From assembly GCA_022559845.1 (NCBI GenBank), contig CM040123.1, forward strand, positions 322,257,933-322,321,932: 64,000 nucleotides of DNA. Direction: 5' to 3'. Every line of letters starts with the position of its first letter. The stretch's first letter is position 1. The DNA comes from Amorphophallus konjac. Lineage: Eukaryota > Streptophyta > Magnoliopsida > Alismatales > Araceae. Of the stretch, positions 10,533-21,290 are shown in pieces. Made by a program: the position numbers and the translations under genes. Under the pieces are notes generated by a model. The model searched no databases. It saw only the letters and a program-made list of their open reading frames with translations, and was not told the origin of the DNA.

Positions 10533-11635
10533 ATGGCTCATCGTGTTGATTGGGGTGGAATGCAACAGACTGTTGCGGGTCTCACCTAGGCATTACAAAA
10601 CATGGCTCAAGCCGGCGCAAGAGCTGGTGCTAGTGATCTTCATCGCAACTTCAAGAGCCTAAATCCTCCACGATTTTCTGGTTCCTCTAATCCAGATGAA
10701 GTCGAGAATTGGATTGATGAAATGAACCGCATATTTGAGGTTATGCAATGTGTCGACCAAGAGAATGTTCATCTTGCCACATTCCAACTCAATAAAGATG
10801 TCCGTACATGGTGGAAGTCAATTCCTGCACCGCCTCAAGATGAACCACATACTTGGGAGGGATTCCTTACACTCTTCCGAGCCAGGTACTTCTCCGAACA
10901 TGTTAAGGAGAGAAAAGCTATGCAATTTGCTTTGTTACGCCAAGGCATGATGATAGTAGCGGAGTATGAACTCCAATTTTCTAGGCTGGCGCCTTATGCT
11001 CCCCATCTGGTTAGTACCAACTTATTAAAAGCTAACCGATTCATGGACGGTTTAAGGCCTGGCTTTATTCAACAACAAGGGTCTCAGAACATCCGTACAT
11101 ATGTGGAGATGGTCCAACGGGTGCATCTATGTGAAAGGACCATAGAGAAGGTCGAAAAATTTAAAGGTAAAGGAGAGGAGCCGAGCCGAAAGCCTGATCG
11201 GCATGGAAAAAAAGAGAAGTTTAGTATCACAAAGTCTTACAAATCTTGTGATAGCAAGAAGAGATCCCGGAACGGGAGTGGTAGTGTCTACCACAAGAAC
11301 AAGAAGGTTAAAGAAGAGAAAAAAAAGTCATGGCGACTTGAACATTTTGCGAGAAGTTCGGTCATTCGGTCGAAGAATGTTGGAACCGTCTCGACACTTG
11401 TTTACGATGTGGCAGTCGGGAGTACCGCATGCCGGATTTCCCCCTTATGAAGGAACAATCTTCTGGTGGTGGACGTAAGCAACAGGCTCGTCTTAATGCT
11501 ATTATGGAAGATGAAGAAGCGCCAAAGAATGATGGGCTAATGGAAGGTACTATCCAAGTCTATTCCCATCCTGTATTCATGTTATTTGATACTGGTGCTT
11601 CTCATTCCTTTATATCTAATGTTGGCGCAAATTAA
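10533..11635 (+). pseudogene. gag: chromovirus gag and protease start, truncated
   Basis: The first ATG after the primer site is at 10533 (MAHRVDW). A TAG at 10587 interrupts the frame, which then runs openly with the capsid core (PPRFSGSSNPDEVENWI, RTWWKS, FLTLFRARYFSE, YELQFSRLAPYAPHLV, RFMDGLRPGF). Near 11340 the frame shifts. In the next frame there is a knuckle remnant CEKFGHSVEEC, a following CLRCGS, and the aspartic protease site FDTGASHSFIS with the catalytic Asp at about 11588. The protein then stops at 11635 in foreign sequence. Gag would form the particle; PR would cleave the polyprotein. Not functional as it stands. Confidence 0.88.
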
Positions 11636-12056
11636 TGACGAGGGCAAGGAGCAGCTGCTCTACTATCTCAGCCAAAAATTGATTGGTGCTGAGTACCGCT
11701 ACTCCCCTATGGAGAAAGTTTGCTTAGTACTTATGTTCGCCGTCAAAAAGTTGCGGCACTATCTTCTGTCTCACCGGGTGGAGCTCATATCTAAGCATGA
11801 CCCACTCAAATATCTCCTCAAGCAGCTGGTCCTCTCAGGCTGATTGGGAAAATGGGCTCTCATGCTTATGAAGTATGACATCACCTATGTCCCCAGGAAA
11901 GCTATCAAAGGGCAGGGCAGGGCTGAATTTTTAGCAGCCCATCCGGTACCAGACGACTCACCTCTCAACACAGAACTCCCTGACGAGGAGTCCCTTACTT
12001 CTCAGTTACCAACGTCAGTTGAACAGACTAGAGATGTCTTGCATTACCGTCAGTAA
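11619..12056 (+). pseudogene. pol: Tat-A pol, first RNase H (C-terminal part of RT region)
   Basis: From MLAQINDEGKEQ onward the sequence matches the RNase H that follows Ty3 reverse transcriptase: YYLSQKLIGAEYRYSPMEK, LVLMFAVKKLRHYLLSH, and LISKHDPLKYLL. A TGA at 11841 follows KQLVLSG; the same frame resumes in LGKWALMLMKYDITYVPRKAIKGQG and ends in the acidic linker PDDSPLNTELPDEE. Compare Tat-B at 24290-24650. The catalytic polymerase domain is absent from the window because the chromovirus junction replaced it. Confidence 0.85.
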
Positions 12057-12077
12057 GATGCCCTCACAGCCAATGTA

Positions 12078-12700
12078 CCTTGCTGGGAGCTCTACTTCAT
12101 TGGCGCTTCTCGGGGGATTACCCGGAATAGTCAAAGTTTGGCCGTCACAGCAGGCGCCGGCATCGTCTTCCTGACCCCTCAGGGTGGAGTTTTGTATAAC
12201 TCATGCACCCTCATGAAATCCCTGACCAATAATGAAGCTGAGTATGAAGCTCTAATCATCGGGCTTCATATGGCTCTCGACATGAGCATCAAGTGCCTCA
12301 AAGCCTACGGGGACTCTCAGCTAATAGTCTAGCAAGTCCTCGGCATCTACGACGTGCGGAAGTAGGAATTGGTCCCATACCATGCCGCTGTCACCAGACT
12401 CATCCAGAAATTCTATTTCTTCGAAATAGACCATGTTCCTAGTAGCAGCAATGCTCAAGTAGACGCCCTGGGAAAATTGGCTATGGCCATCAAGCTTCCG
12501 CCCGAGGGTGAAGTCCATATCACTGTCAAGCACAGAAGACTAATGCCGAGTACACTTGAGGATGAGTCCGGCCTCACTGTCCATGAGGTCCATAACCTCA
12601 ACCAGAACACTCCTCCAAAAGAAGAAGATTGTCGTAAGCCTATCATCAAATTCAAACAAGGCTGGCTCCCTCCAGACCGAGCTCAAAGGGTCTAGCTACT
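12078..12700 (+). pseudogene. pol: Tat-A second (additional) RNase H
   Basis: A second RNase H fold follows the first, as is typical of the Tat lineage. The pattern is ELYFIGASRG, AGAGIVFLTPQGG, NNEAEYEALIIGL, AYGDSQLIV, then PSSSNAQVDALGKLA. The first catalytic Asp of the usual FDGA motif reads as G here (FIGA), so a key residue appears lost. Two TAG codons interrupt the frame at about 12330 and 12364. A short linker and the start of the integrase follow. Confidence 0.85.
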
Positions 12701-12781
12701 CTATCGGGCGACGTCATATGAGCTAGTCGGTGACTCCCTGTATAGACTTGTCCATGAAAAGGACAAGTCGGTTCTTTTGAG

Positions 12782-13890
12782 ATGAGTCTCCCTAGTCAGG
12801 CTCGAGCCATCATCCACGAGGTCCACTTAGGATTGTGCGGCGCTCACCCGACTAGAGACGAGATAAAGAACAACATCAGACTCAAAGGCTTCTATTGGTC
12901 GACCATGTATGCGGATTGCACTAAGTATGCCCGTACGTGCCACCAATGCCAAGCCTTTGACCGGGTGCCAAGAAGACCTCCCAATCTGCTGCATCTAACG
13001 ACCCCCACTTGGTCATTCGCCGAATGGGGTATGGACATAGCGAGACCCATCCCGCCATCCTCTAGAGGTTACAAATACATTCTGGCCGCCCCTGATTATT
13101 TCTCCCGATGGGCTGAGGCCATCCCCCTACGAGAGGTCACCGGAGAAGTGGTTACCAGATTCGTCCGGCATAACATCATCTACCGATTCGGTACCCCCAG
13201 TCGTATATTGTCTGACAACGGCACGCCGTTCATAAATAGGGTTGTGTATCAATTGGCGGCCAAATTTCGCATCAACTGGAGAACCACTTCAGTCTACAAC
13301 CCTCAAGCTAATGGCCTAGCGGAGGCCTTCAATAAAACTCTCTGCAAGCTTCTGGCTAAAATCGTGAGCGGCGTGATTGGGGTGAAAAGGTGTTCGAGGC
13401 ACTATGGGCCTACCAAACGATTTACAAGACCCCTACGGGGTGCTCACCATTCTCCCTCGTCCATGGGGCAGAAGTCATCATCTCCATCGAGATCCAGCTA
13501 TCATCTTACCGCGTAGCGGTCCACACCGACTTCGTCAGTCCAGACGAAGGTGAGTACCGGAGAAGGCTAGAAGAGCTCGCTGGTCTAGAAGGCAAATATC
13601 TTGAGGCCAACATACATCTACAAGTGTACCAGGCACGCATGGCTCAAGCCTACGTCAATCTCGTCAAATAGCGAGCCTTCAAACAAGGCGATCTTGTCAT
13701 GATCAAGGAAAAAGAGGTCATGGCTGGGCGTTCCAGTGGAAAGCTACAACCCAACCGACGCGGTCCATAGGTCATTCACGATGTTTACGATGGTGGGGCC
13801 TACACGGTCATAGACCATAAGGGTACAAGCCGTTCCCACCTCTCAACGGTAAGCACAAGGAGCTATACCATGCCCCAAAGCATGTGATCG
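12782..13890 (+). pseudogene. pol: Tat-A integrase
   Basis: The HHCC zinc-binding region (EVHLGLCGAH ... CHQCQ) is followed by a DDE core: GMDIARP, LSDNGTPF and AEAFNKTL carry the three acidic residues. A frameshift near 13385 moves the C-terminal part to another frame (MFEALWAYQTIYKTPTG, LVHGAEV), then RAFKQGDLV. A stop follows VNLVK. The end of the protein is recognisable to about 13860 (HKGTSRSHLS). Integrase would join the cDNA ends to the host chromosome. It carries too many lesions to be active. Confidence 0.87.
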
Positions 13891-14104
13891 CGTGCCATCC
13901 AGACTAAGGCGCGTGCTCCAGTCATCACCAACAATCCAGTAGCCGCCCCCTCTAAGGGGTGGGGCCAACCACTTCCTCCAGCCTTGCTAGCTAATGCCGC
14001 ACCATAGCCAGTCAACCTATTCCGGCACCAGTCCCATACATTCACGACAACCAGCCTCCCAGCATCATCCTCATAACTACGGGCTGAGGACATCCAATAC
14101 CAGC

Positions 14105-14370
14105 CGCAATGCGGCCTTTAGGCTCTCAAAAAAAAGAAAAAAAAGGAAAAAGGGTTAAAAATATAGATATCTCAGCAGACTTAGTCACTCTCTTCACTTG
14201 GAAGTGACTGGGGGCAAAAAAGCCAGTGACCCAGCTGAGGTGAAAACCCGCAAGGGCGCCTTAGATAAAATTGGGTAACCCCTCGGTGTGAAAACTCTCA
14301 AGGGCACACCGAAAAAAGCAAAAGGGGGCCAAATCTGGCAAAAACCCACAAGGGCGGTAGAGCTGGTAAG
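14105..14370 (+). repeat. Tat 3' region with AAAACCC-CAAGGGC repeats
   Basis: After pol comes a purine run, then at least three imperfect copies of GTGAAAACCCGCAAGGGC (GAAAACTCTCAAGGGCAC, CAAAAACCCACAAGGGCG). Short phased repeats of this kind directly after integrase are a common sight in Tat-lineage 3' regions. No ORF. Confidence 0.6.
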
Positions 14371-14559
14371 GAGAATAATAAAAAAAAACTATATTTTCCT
14401 CTCCAGTCCTCATCAACAAGAGCCGCCGACTGCAACATCCCGCCGACAACGAGCTTAACATCACTCCACAACAATGGTGACCACTACACCCCCGAGGGTT
14501 GGTCATCACTAGCTCCAACCTCCAGCTCCAGTATTTGGCCACATACCTCAGTGGTCAGC

Positions 14560-15170
14560 TAACCAGTCCTAGTTTTTCGCCTACTACACATCAGCAGTCA
14601 GTCGGCCAGCTCTAGTCCCAGTTTTCTGGCTACTACACATCACAGTCAGCTAGCCAGCTCCAGTCCCGATGCCAGCGTCAGCTCTAGTTCCAGTCCCTGC
14701 CTTCGGCTATAACACCTTAAGCGGTCAGCCGACCAGCTCCAGTCTCAGTGCTAGCGTCAGCTCTAGTTCCAGTTCCAGTCCCAGCCTCCGGCTACAACAC
14801 CTTAAACAGTCAGCCGGCCAGCCCCAGTCTTGGCTCATCCTAGTCTCCGGCTACACCACCGTAATGGACAGCCGGCTAGCCCCAACTCTAGTTCCCCAGA
14901 CCAATGTGAACCACATTTCTGGCTAACAACATGTCAATGACTAGTTCGCCAGCAACCGGTCTTTGGCTAACATACCTTAGGATCTTCTAGCCTCCAGCAA
15001 CACAGGCCACCACATCCTTACGGGTCAGCCTCCAGCTTCCAGTCCCCAGCAACACGGGCCAACATACCCTCATGGGCCGGCCTCCAGCTCTCACTCTCCA
15101 GCAACCTAGGCCAACACACCCTTATGGGTCAACCTCCGGCCACCAGTTCCTAGTTTCCACTCCCCCAAAT
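14560..15170. repeat. CAGTC/CCAGC/CCGGC low-complexity repeats
   Basis: Irregular repeats built on CAGTCAGCCGGCCAGCTCCAGT and GGCTACAACACC variants (about 40-60 bases apart), changing after 14970 into CCTCCAGC/AACACGGGCCAACATACCC. Possibly degraded tandem units of the Tat-A 3' region. Reading frames here are by-products. Confidence 0.6.
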
Positions 15171-15227
15171 TAACAAACCTGTAAGGGTTACTTCCCAGTC
15201 CCTCGGTTTCCAATCATCCCGGTCAAC

Positions 15228-15440
15228 ATGCCCTGCTTGGGTAGACCCCCAGTACCCGGTATTCGGCTCCCAGTACCCAGCCCCCAGTACCCTGGGCTCA
15301 ACTTCCAGCACTCAGAGCCCAGCCTCCGGTACCCAGTACCCAGCCCCCAGTACTCTGTGCTCAGCCTCCAATACCCAGTGCCCAGCCTCCAGTATCCAAT
15401 ACCCAGCCCCCAGTAGCCGATGCCTAGCCTTTGATACCCA
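15228..15440. repeat. short tandem repeat, CAGTACCCAGCCCCCAGTAC type
   Basis: About ten copies of a 10-20 base unit (AGTACCCAGC, AGCCCCCAGT, AGCCTCCAGT). It generates a repetitive Pro/Ser/Gln/Tyr frame on one strand and a Gly/Glu/Ala frame on the other, both artefacts of the repeat. Confidence 0.8.
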
Positions 15441-15789
15441 GTTCCCTACCTCTGACATCAAGCACTCTATCTCCATTGCATAATTCCCGGCTCCCAGCAC
15501 TAGTTTCCAGCAACAAGTTAGCGCATCCCGTGCATGCGCTATTACAATCACATTCCAGCATATAGTAGAAGAATCAACCACGACTAGCAGTACTTGTGGT
15601 TGCTAACCCATACAGCCATCCTTGTTCCTCAATAGAAAGGATGGGACAACACAAGGAGTGACAAAAATAAATTCAATATTTTGTCATTTATACTATATAA
15701 AAGGAGCCCAAGAAATGCCCTTGGGGTAACAAAAGAAATCTGTGCAACCGTGCATATAATTTGATAAAAGAAAAAGAGGTACAACTAAG

Positions 15790-16135
15790 TCACGGCTCGC
15801 TCTCCTCCAGTGCTAACAAGCGAGACTGAGCCGTCGTGAACTCCGCCTCGAGATTGGACAAGATCTGAGTACTGGCCTCGACCGTGCTCATAACCTCTTG
15901 CCACTCAGCCTTGACGTGCTCGGTGGCCGACTGCTGCTCCTCCAAGGCCTTCCTCAAGGCCTCGATCCTGCCCTCGGCCTCCCCCAGCTGAACAACCCAG
16001 TCTTGGACGAGTGCCTGAGCCTCCTCGGTGTGGCCCCTCTGCTCGGCCACCGCCAGTCGATCCAGCCGCTCCCGCTCCTCCCGGATGGTGGCCAACCTCT
16101 GAGCTCTTCAGTCCTACGATTGGCGAAGCCGCAAG
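15790..16135 (-). pseudogene. antisense gene, last exon, distal part (coiled coil)
   Basis: From the junction the frame reads LRLRQS, two stops (TAG, TGA), then RAQRLATIREERERL and a long heptad-like helix rich in Glu, Gln, Ala and Leu (ALVQDWVVQLGEAEGRI, ALRKALEEQQ), ending EESEP at a TGA. It is in the same frame as exon 27049-27321 once Tat-B and one GCAAG copy are removed. The coiled coil suggests multimerisation, but that is inference. Confidence 0.75.
16131..16135. repeat. target-site duplication GCAAG (left of Tat-B)
   Basis: GCAAG directly precedes the TGTAGACACG start of Tat-B, and the same five bases follow its end at 27049-27053. This fixes both ends of the insertion. Confidence 0.9.
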
Positions 16136-17517
16136 TGTAGACACGTCAAAATTGATGCTATGTTAAGTAAATCTCATGTCACCATGTGACGCCCCAAAAT
16201 GGACTTCAATATTGGCTTAATATGAAGTTTTTCTAATTTCTCCATATTTAATTGTAATTTCTTGCTAATAATCGAAATTAATGCCTGTGGGGAAGGCGTC
16301 ATTTAATTAACGACCTGGTAAAAGGCGTGTTTTAATAAATGGACGCTTGTTCAGACGGTCGTCGATTCTTGGATTTTTCAAATGCTAATCAAAACAAAAC
16401 TCAAAGAATTGACGTCCTGATTAGGGGCGTCGATTATTTAACACCCATTCAAACATGCGTTATTTCATCATTTTAAATAAGGAAAGCCCTTTATTTCTAT
16501 AATTAAATCCAGGAATTGACGATGGTGTGAATGTCGTGATTTCAATTGACGCCCCTAGCTAGGTTGTCATTTTCAATTCCATCTCCTTTTTGCCTGCTTC
16601 TTCCCAGTAGTAATCCTTCCTCATTTTGCACCTAGTGTTCGATTGGGAAGAGGGTTCCTTATTGGGGATTCATTACCTTATTTTAATCCTATTAATGTAA
16701 GGATTTTTACCCTATAAATACCCCTCAAATCCCTCACGCGTGAAAAGAAGAAGAAGACACAAGAAGAGCAACTGCACCGTGTGAGCTTTACAGAGAGAGT
16801 TTTTTTTGTTTGCAGGAACTACTTCCAAAGGCCTTCTTCCATGGTTCTTCCTCCAGGCGGTGTTCTTCTTCTGAGGAAATTTCTTCCTCCATCAGCGGCG
16901 TCTTCATCCTACAGCCGAAACTCTTCTTCTCCCTTACTGCTGCACGCACAGCAGAGAAGACATCTTCTTTTTTGTTGTTGTTGTTTTTATGTTAGTCATT
17001 ATTCATATCATCACATGCACCCTTTCTTTCTAGCTCTCTGCTAGAAATATCTTCATCACATCGCAATATTTGCTTTGCATACCATTGCATTTGTTATACC
17101 CATCCCTTGTTACTCCTCTTAGGGGTTTAAAACCAAAACACACAAGGTGTGTGTTCATGTTTAATTTGATGGATTTCTTATCACTAGAGCATTGATACTA
17201 CACACTTGGCTAATCCAAATCTTTCATCATTTTTTTGTGGTTCTTACAAGGGTAATCAAGCTATAAACCCCCTTCATCGGCCGGCCGATAGAAGGAGGAA
17301 GGAAGAATCCCCAATCTCACCCGCTCAACACAAGGTACATGCGATCACTCCTTTGATATTTTGAGGTAACCCCTCTGGCGATCACCTTCCATAGAGCATC
17401 TCATGCTCATCCTCTTTCCCTTTTTTATCCCACCTATTTTAGCATAATCGCACATCCTTTAATCATCTTTCATATATTCTCTCTCTTTAAACAAGATGTC
17501 TATGTGACACGTTCATA
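16136..17517 (+). repeat. Tat-B 5' LTR
   Basis: Starts TGTAGACACGTCAAAATTG and ends GTTCATA, where the 3' LTR has GTTCACA; the CA end is thus mutated here. Contains dispersed GGCGTC/GACGCC motifs (16285-16560), a TATA box and a TTC-rich transcribed leader. It belongs to the same family as the leftward LTR at 89-1765. Confidence 0.9.
16713..16720 (+). promoter_or_regulatory. TATA box of Tat-B LTR
   Basis: TATAAATA in the context CCCTATAAATACCCC, followed about 30 bases later by purine-rich and then pyrimidine-rich leader. The position divides U3 from R in a way that suits an LTR promoter. The homologous part of the 3' LTR is deleted. Confidence 0.7.
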
Positions 17518-17520
17518 AAT

Positions 17521-17539
17521 TGGCGATCACGGTGGGACC
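17521..17539 (+). other. Tat-B primer-binding site
   Basis: TGGCGATCACGGTGGGACC begins three bases after the LTR end and is identical to the site at 67-85 on the minus strand. It shares the last ten bases CGGTGGGACC with the Tat-C site at 56273-56291. A tRNA-Arg primer is likely but not checked. Confidence 0.85.
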
Positions 17540-17561
17540 TCTTTTGTTTTAGTTTGAGTAC

Positions 17562-17672
17562 CCCTCCCTTCGGCGCCCTCGTGTGCCCCTCCTTCGGCGC
17601 CCTCGTGTGCCCCTCCTTCGGCGCCCTCGCGTGCCCCTCCCTTTGGCGCCCTCGCGTGCCCCTCCTTCGTGC
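17562..17672 (+). repeat. tandem CGGCGCCCTCGTGTGCCCCT repeat in Tat-B leader
   Basis: Four full copies and one partial copy of a unit of about 24 bases with core TTCGGCGCCCTCGYGTGCCC. It lies 25-130 bases after the primer site in the untranslated leader. GGCGCC is self-complementary. The frames across it are repeat artefacts. Confidence 0.8.
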
Positions 17673-17914
17673 TCCACGTAGCATACTCCTTTTGTGCACC
17701 ACGTGCACACCTCCCACTGGATTAGTCAATTTGAACGGTGTCCATAATCATTATTTTTATTAGAGAAGAGATTGACTTCTGTCTGTCATCAGGGTCATCA
17801 GTTCTCTGGAATTGAATAACGACCTTTAGACCGTCGTCATTTTCACATACAGCGACTGTTCACGCAGCCGTTGTTTCCATTTTTATTGCAAGCATTTTCA
17901 TCTTTTTTTAATTA

Positions 17915-18150
17915 ACGCCCCTCACAGAGGCGTCATTTCTAAATATAACGCCTCATACCAAGGCGTCACATTTCTGATTATTGCATTTTGACGCCCCTCC
18001 CAGAGGCGTCTTTCACTGGTGCAGCGCCTTGCTGAAAGGCGTCATTTTGATTGCCATTGCGTTGATAAGTTCGATTACTGTTATTTGACGCCCCTGTGAA
18101 GAGGCATCATTTCCACAGACAACGCCTCACTTTAAGGTGCTATTTCATTT
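17915..18150 (+). repeat. array of GACGCCCC-AGAGGCGTC hairpin units
   Basis: About six units alternate ACGCCCCTCxxAGAGGCGTC and ACGCCTCAxxxxAAGGCGTC, each with inverted ends that can pair, separated by AT-rich spacers (ATTTC, TTTTGATT). This is the same motif class as the array at 1284-1562 in the leftward family member. Confidence 0.75.
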
Positions 18151-18454
18151 TGATTATTATCTGCTTCCATCATCCACAGTGATTAGCGGCTGACACTCAG
18201 TCGTCTCTGATTGATTTAGTGACCTTATCCAGGTCGTCATTTTTGTTCTGTACCCACAGAACCTCGTTTATTGTTGTTCATTCATTCGATTGACTTTGAT
18301 ATCATCTGCTTGCTATTGCTGCATTAGACTGCATTCAAGGCATTCGGTTTAGGAGACCTCCTCTCCCCACACCTTTAGGAGTCATACCCTCTCTTGGTGA
18401 AGGAAGGACCCTCCTTTGAGCACTCCGTCTCATTGGACCGGGAATTCCTGAACC

Positions 18455-18515
18455 AAGCCTCCATAAGTCCCCGCACCCGTGGATTCCCTCACGGATGCTG
18501 GGCAGGTTGTACCAT
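18455..18515 (+). other. conserved hairpin module, copy 2 (Tat-B leader)
   Basis: CCAAGCCTCCATAAGTCCCC, then a perfect 5-bp stem CCGTG-(GATTCCCT)-CACGG at 18477-18494, then GATGCTGGGCAGGTTGTACCAT. Word order, loop and spacing match the Tekay LTR copies, although Tat-B is from another lineage. It lies about 250 bases before the gag start. Confidence 0.65.
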
Positions 18516-18766
18516 TGAAGTACCCGGAGTATAGTTGACCCATACGTTGGTAAGGAGAGAGAAAGAACCTAGATACCTGGAGATTATACCCAAATTTTCA
18601 ATCAGGATCCACATTCAAAAGAGAGAACTTATTGTAAAATTCACCTTAATCTCAAAGAAAACCTTAAAATTTTGGGCTCATTACAACTTGGGTGTTTATT
18701 TTGTTGATAAGGTGATATATCTTGGGTATACTTGTTTGTTGGAAATTTATTCCTTCTTCCTTAATC

Positions 18767-20620
18767 ATGAAACTCCGTTCAGGTAAAATCATCAATATGG
18801 CCAACTACGGGTATACTTATGATGGTTATGAGGAGGGTCACTCTGACCCGTTCTATGAGATTTCCTCTCAAGATCTTGTCTACCATGAGGGAAACTATAT
18901 TTCTTCTTCCACCCAAGTCCACATGGTGGACACCACTTCTTTGGAGGTTGAGCCTTCTTCCCAAGCTCAACCTACCACTCAAAATACTTCAGGGGACACT
19001 TCCCCTTCCTTCAACTTCAACGAATTTCTCAAAGCTCTTACTCAGCTGGATGACTCCCAGCGCCAGGCGGCCCAAGCCGTTCTAAAGGGAAAGTCTGTTC
19101 CGTCATCTTCTAACCCTCCCCAGGCCATGGGTGGCCACTCTGCTAGTTCTCCCAACGACCAAGCGGTCGCACCTAGGGTGCCCTCGCGCCCATCAACTCC
19201 TGTTATGACTACGCCGGCCCAACTGGCAAGTCACTACATTGCTAGGCCTCAACAACCTCCTGTTTCTCAAATTTTGAGAAGGCCTATGACAAACCAATAC
19301 TCTTTTCGTTCGGCCCCTGTCGAATCCGATAACCATGCTATACTCCTCCAAAAGATGGCTAGTATGAAGGAACAACTTAAGAAGGTTATTGCATCCAAGG
19401 TCACTCCTAAAATTATACTCCCCCCTACGCCATTTTTTCACCTACCCCCGTTTGAAATGCCGAATTTCCGACGGTACAATGGAACAAGTAATCCGCACAT
19501 CCACGTGAAAGACTTCTTATATGAGGCATCGTTCTGGCAAGATAACAAGACTTCTCTGGCTTATCTCTTTAGGTGGTCTTTGGATGGACCGGCACTAGAA
19601 TGGTTTTATTCCCTCGAGCCGGCGGATGCCGGTGATTTTGATATAGTTCAATGAAAGTTTCTGCAGAATTACAAGGACCGTGTGGGTCCCTCTTTGTCTG
19701 TTACTGACCTGGTTACCGAAAAGATGAAGCCCGAGGAGGACTTCGTTTTATTTGCTGATAGGTGGAGAGCTATGGCCGAAAAATTAAAAGACACACTGTC
19801 AGAAATGAAGCAAGTGAAGATGATTATATCAAACTCCACTCCGCAGTTCCATCATATTTTAGCCATGAACAAGTTGAGCACTATGGAAGAGCTCTATGAA
19901 AGAGCTAGGTATATACAGACTCAGATGAAAGATTCACCTATTATGAGCATGTTTGAACCAATGCCAAAGGTAATAAAGAGGAACATTAATATCGACAATA
20001 CTGGTGCAACCACTGAAGGCACTATTACTAATGAGCAGGTGAGCGCGTTCGGTAATTCCACACCCTTCCGCCACCCTCCAAACCAAGGGCCATCACCACA
20101 ATAGCCCGCCTTCCAGAACCAAGTCCACCAGCCAAATAATAAACCTCCTCAGACCTTACAGCCTCTTCCACCTCCTCAACAACAACCCCACTTTGCTCCA
20201 CAAAACCAACCTGCATAGTACCACCAAATGCCCCCGCCAGCCAATTATGCACCACAACAATTGCAACAATCAAGAAGGCCATTGGGCCCCCGAAGAGCAC
20301 AATACTCTCCCTTACCCGAAAGCCTATTAGATATTTTCAATGCTCTCATGGCCGCCAACCAGCTCACCTTGCCTAAAGAAAGAACAATATGGCCGCAACA
20401 TGTAGACACCTCCCGATATTGCGTCTTCCATCGGCAGCCAGGGCACAACATCGATCATTATTTTCATTTCAAGGATTACATACATGATATGAATGATCAA
20501 GGTGATATTGATTGGGATGAGATGAGGAGGGTTATTGCTACTCTAAAGGCTCGAAGGCCTCCTCAGCAACCATCGGCTCAGCAGCACCCACTGCAAGGTC
20601 AGCAACAACAAGTTCCCTAG
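18767..20620 (+). pseudogene. gag: Tat-B gag
   Basis: The start chosen is the ATG of MKLRSGK. After a Ser/Thr/Pro/Gln-rich N-terminus comes the retrotransposon capsid core: FEMPNFRRYNGTSNPHIHV, LFRWSLDGPALEWFYSLEP, KFLQNYKDR, FADRWRAMAEKL. A TGA at 19652 (QxKFLQ, where TGG would give Trp) separates the two halves. The C-terminal portion has stops at about 20102 and 20216 and a degenerate zinc-like region CVFHRQPGHNIDHYFHFK, where the last Cys of the usual pattern reads Tyr. Capsid formation and RNA packaging are the expected roles. Confidence 0.88.
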
Positions 20621-21290
20621 CAACAGCAGGCTCCTGCACCCCCGCCAAACATGGGGATTGTCAATAATCCACTACCGGAGCACCCGGTTCAAAATCAACA
20701 AGTAAACCTTGTCACCTCGATCCATGAAGTGGAGAGAGGGTAGGATTGGCATAAGGAAAATTCCTCTGTCGGAGCTATTAATCAAAACTCCAGTCAACTG
20801 CAACCACCACAATTGCTAAGAAGGCTTCAGCCTGTAACCCCTTCTCAAACGCCACGCCCCCTTATACGTTCCAGCATTCCAGGGCCATTCAACCCTAACC
20901 CTATTCCTTCACGGCCTCTTCTTTTACGCCAACCCGCGAATTCTCCTTCACCCCAAAACCCTCCACCAAATAGGCCTCCCCTTATCCGATCCTCGTCGAC
21001 AGTCATCACCTCTCCTGTTTCGCCACAAGCTACCCCGTCCACCATCATGCTTCCAAGGCCCCTCCTTGTAACTCGATCACCGTCACCACATTCCGATAAT
21101 CCCCAGCCGACGAGGCCTCTTATAAGAACCCCTCCCCCTACCAATCCTGCACCAGCATCCAACACGCCACACACCATTCCCTCTACCTCCTCTGCCCCTT
21201 CACCTACCCTAAGCCTGACAGAGGCCCCAAAAACAATGGTGCTCCGTAGTGGACGGATGTTCCATCGAGTGTTTCCCTAGCGGGAGCAGG
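20621..21290 (+). pseudogene. Tat-B proline-rich linker between gag and protease
   Basis: Low-complexity Pro/Ser/Thr/Gln-rich frame with repeats of RPLLxRSxS/RPLIRS and an MVLRSGRMF motif near the end; the LRSG word also begins gag. Stops at 20618-20620, 20741-20743 and 21278-21280. The linker probably spaces the particle and enzyme parts of the polyprotein. No enzymatic motif. Confidence 0.6.

Larger units (their letters stand above)
7142..11622 (+). mobile_element. truncated Tekay/Del-type chromovirus (LTR, gag, start of protease)
   Basis: A long LTR (about 3.1 kb), an initiator-methionine primer site, a gag reading frame with a knuckle and the first part of a protease are in order. The element stops abruptly just after the protease active site, and Tat-A RNase H follows directly. 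There is no RT, integrase or 3' LTR, so this is not a clean insertion: the 3' part of this element and the RT of Tat-A were lost together. A second LTR of the same family starts at 31027. Confidence 0.85.

Noticed and set aside
13863..14542. Minus-strand frames after Tat-A integrase as more exons of the antisense gene
   Set aside because: The antisense gene has a clear stop at 15790 and these frames lack splice sites or similar composition.
15228..15581. Pro/Tyr/Gln-rich frame on + and Gly/Glu-rich frame on - strand
   Set aside because: Both are by-products of the CAGTACCCAGC tandem repeat.
20845..21177. Gly/Val-rich minus-strand frame opposite the Tat-B linker
   Set aside because: Shadow of the Pro-rich + strand linker.
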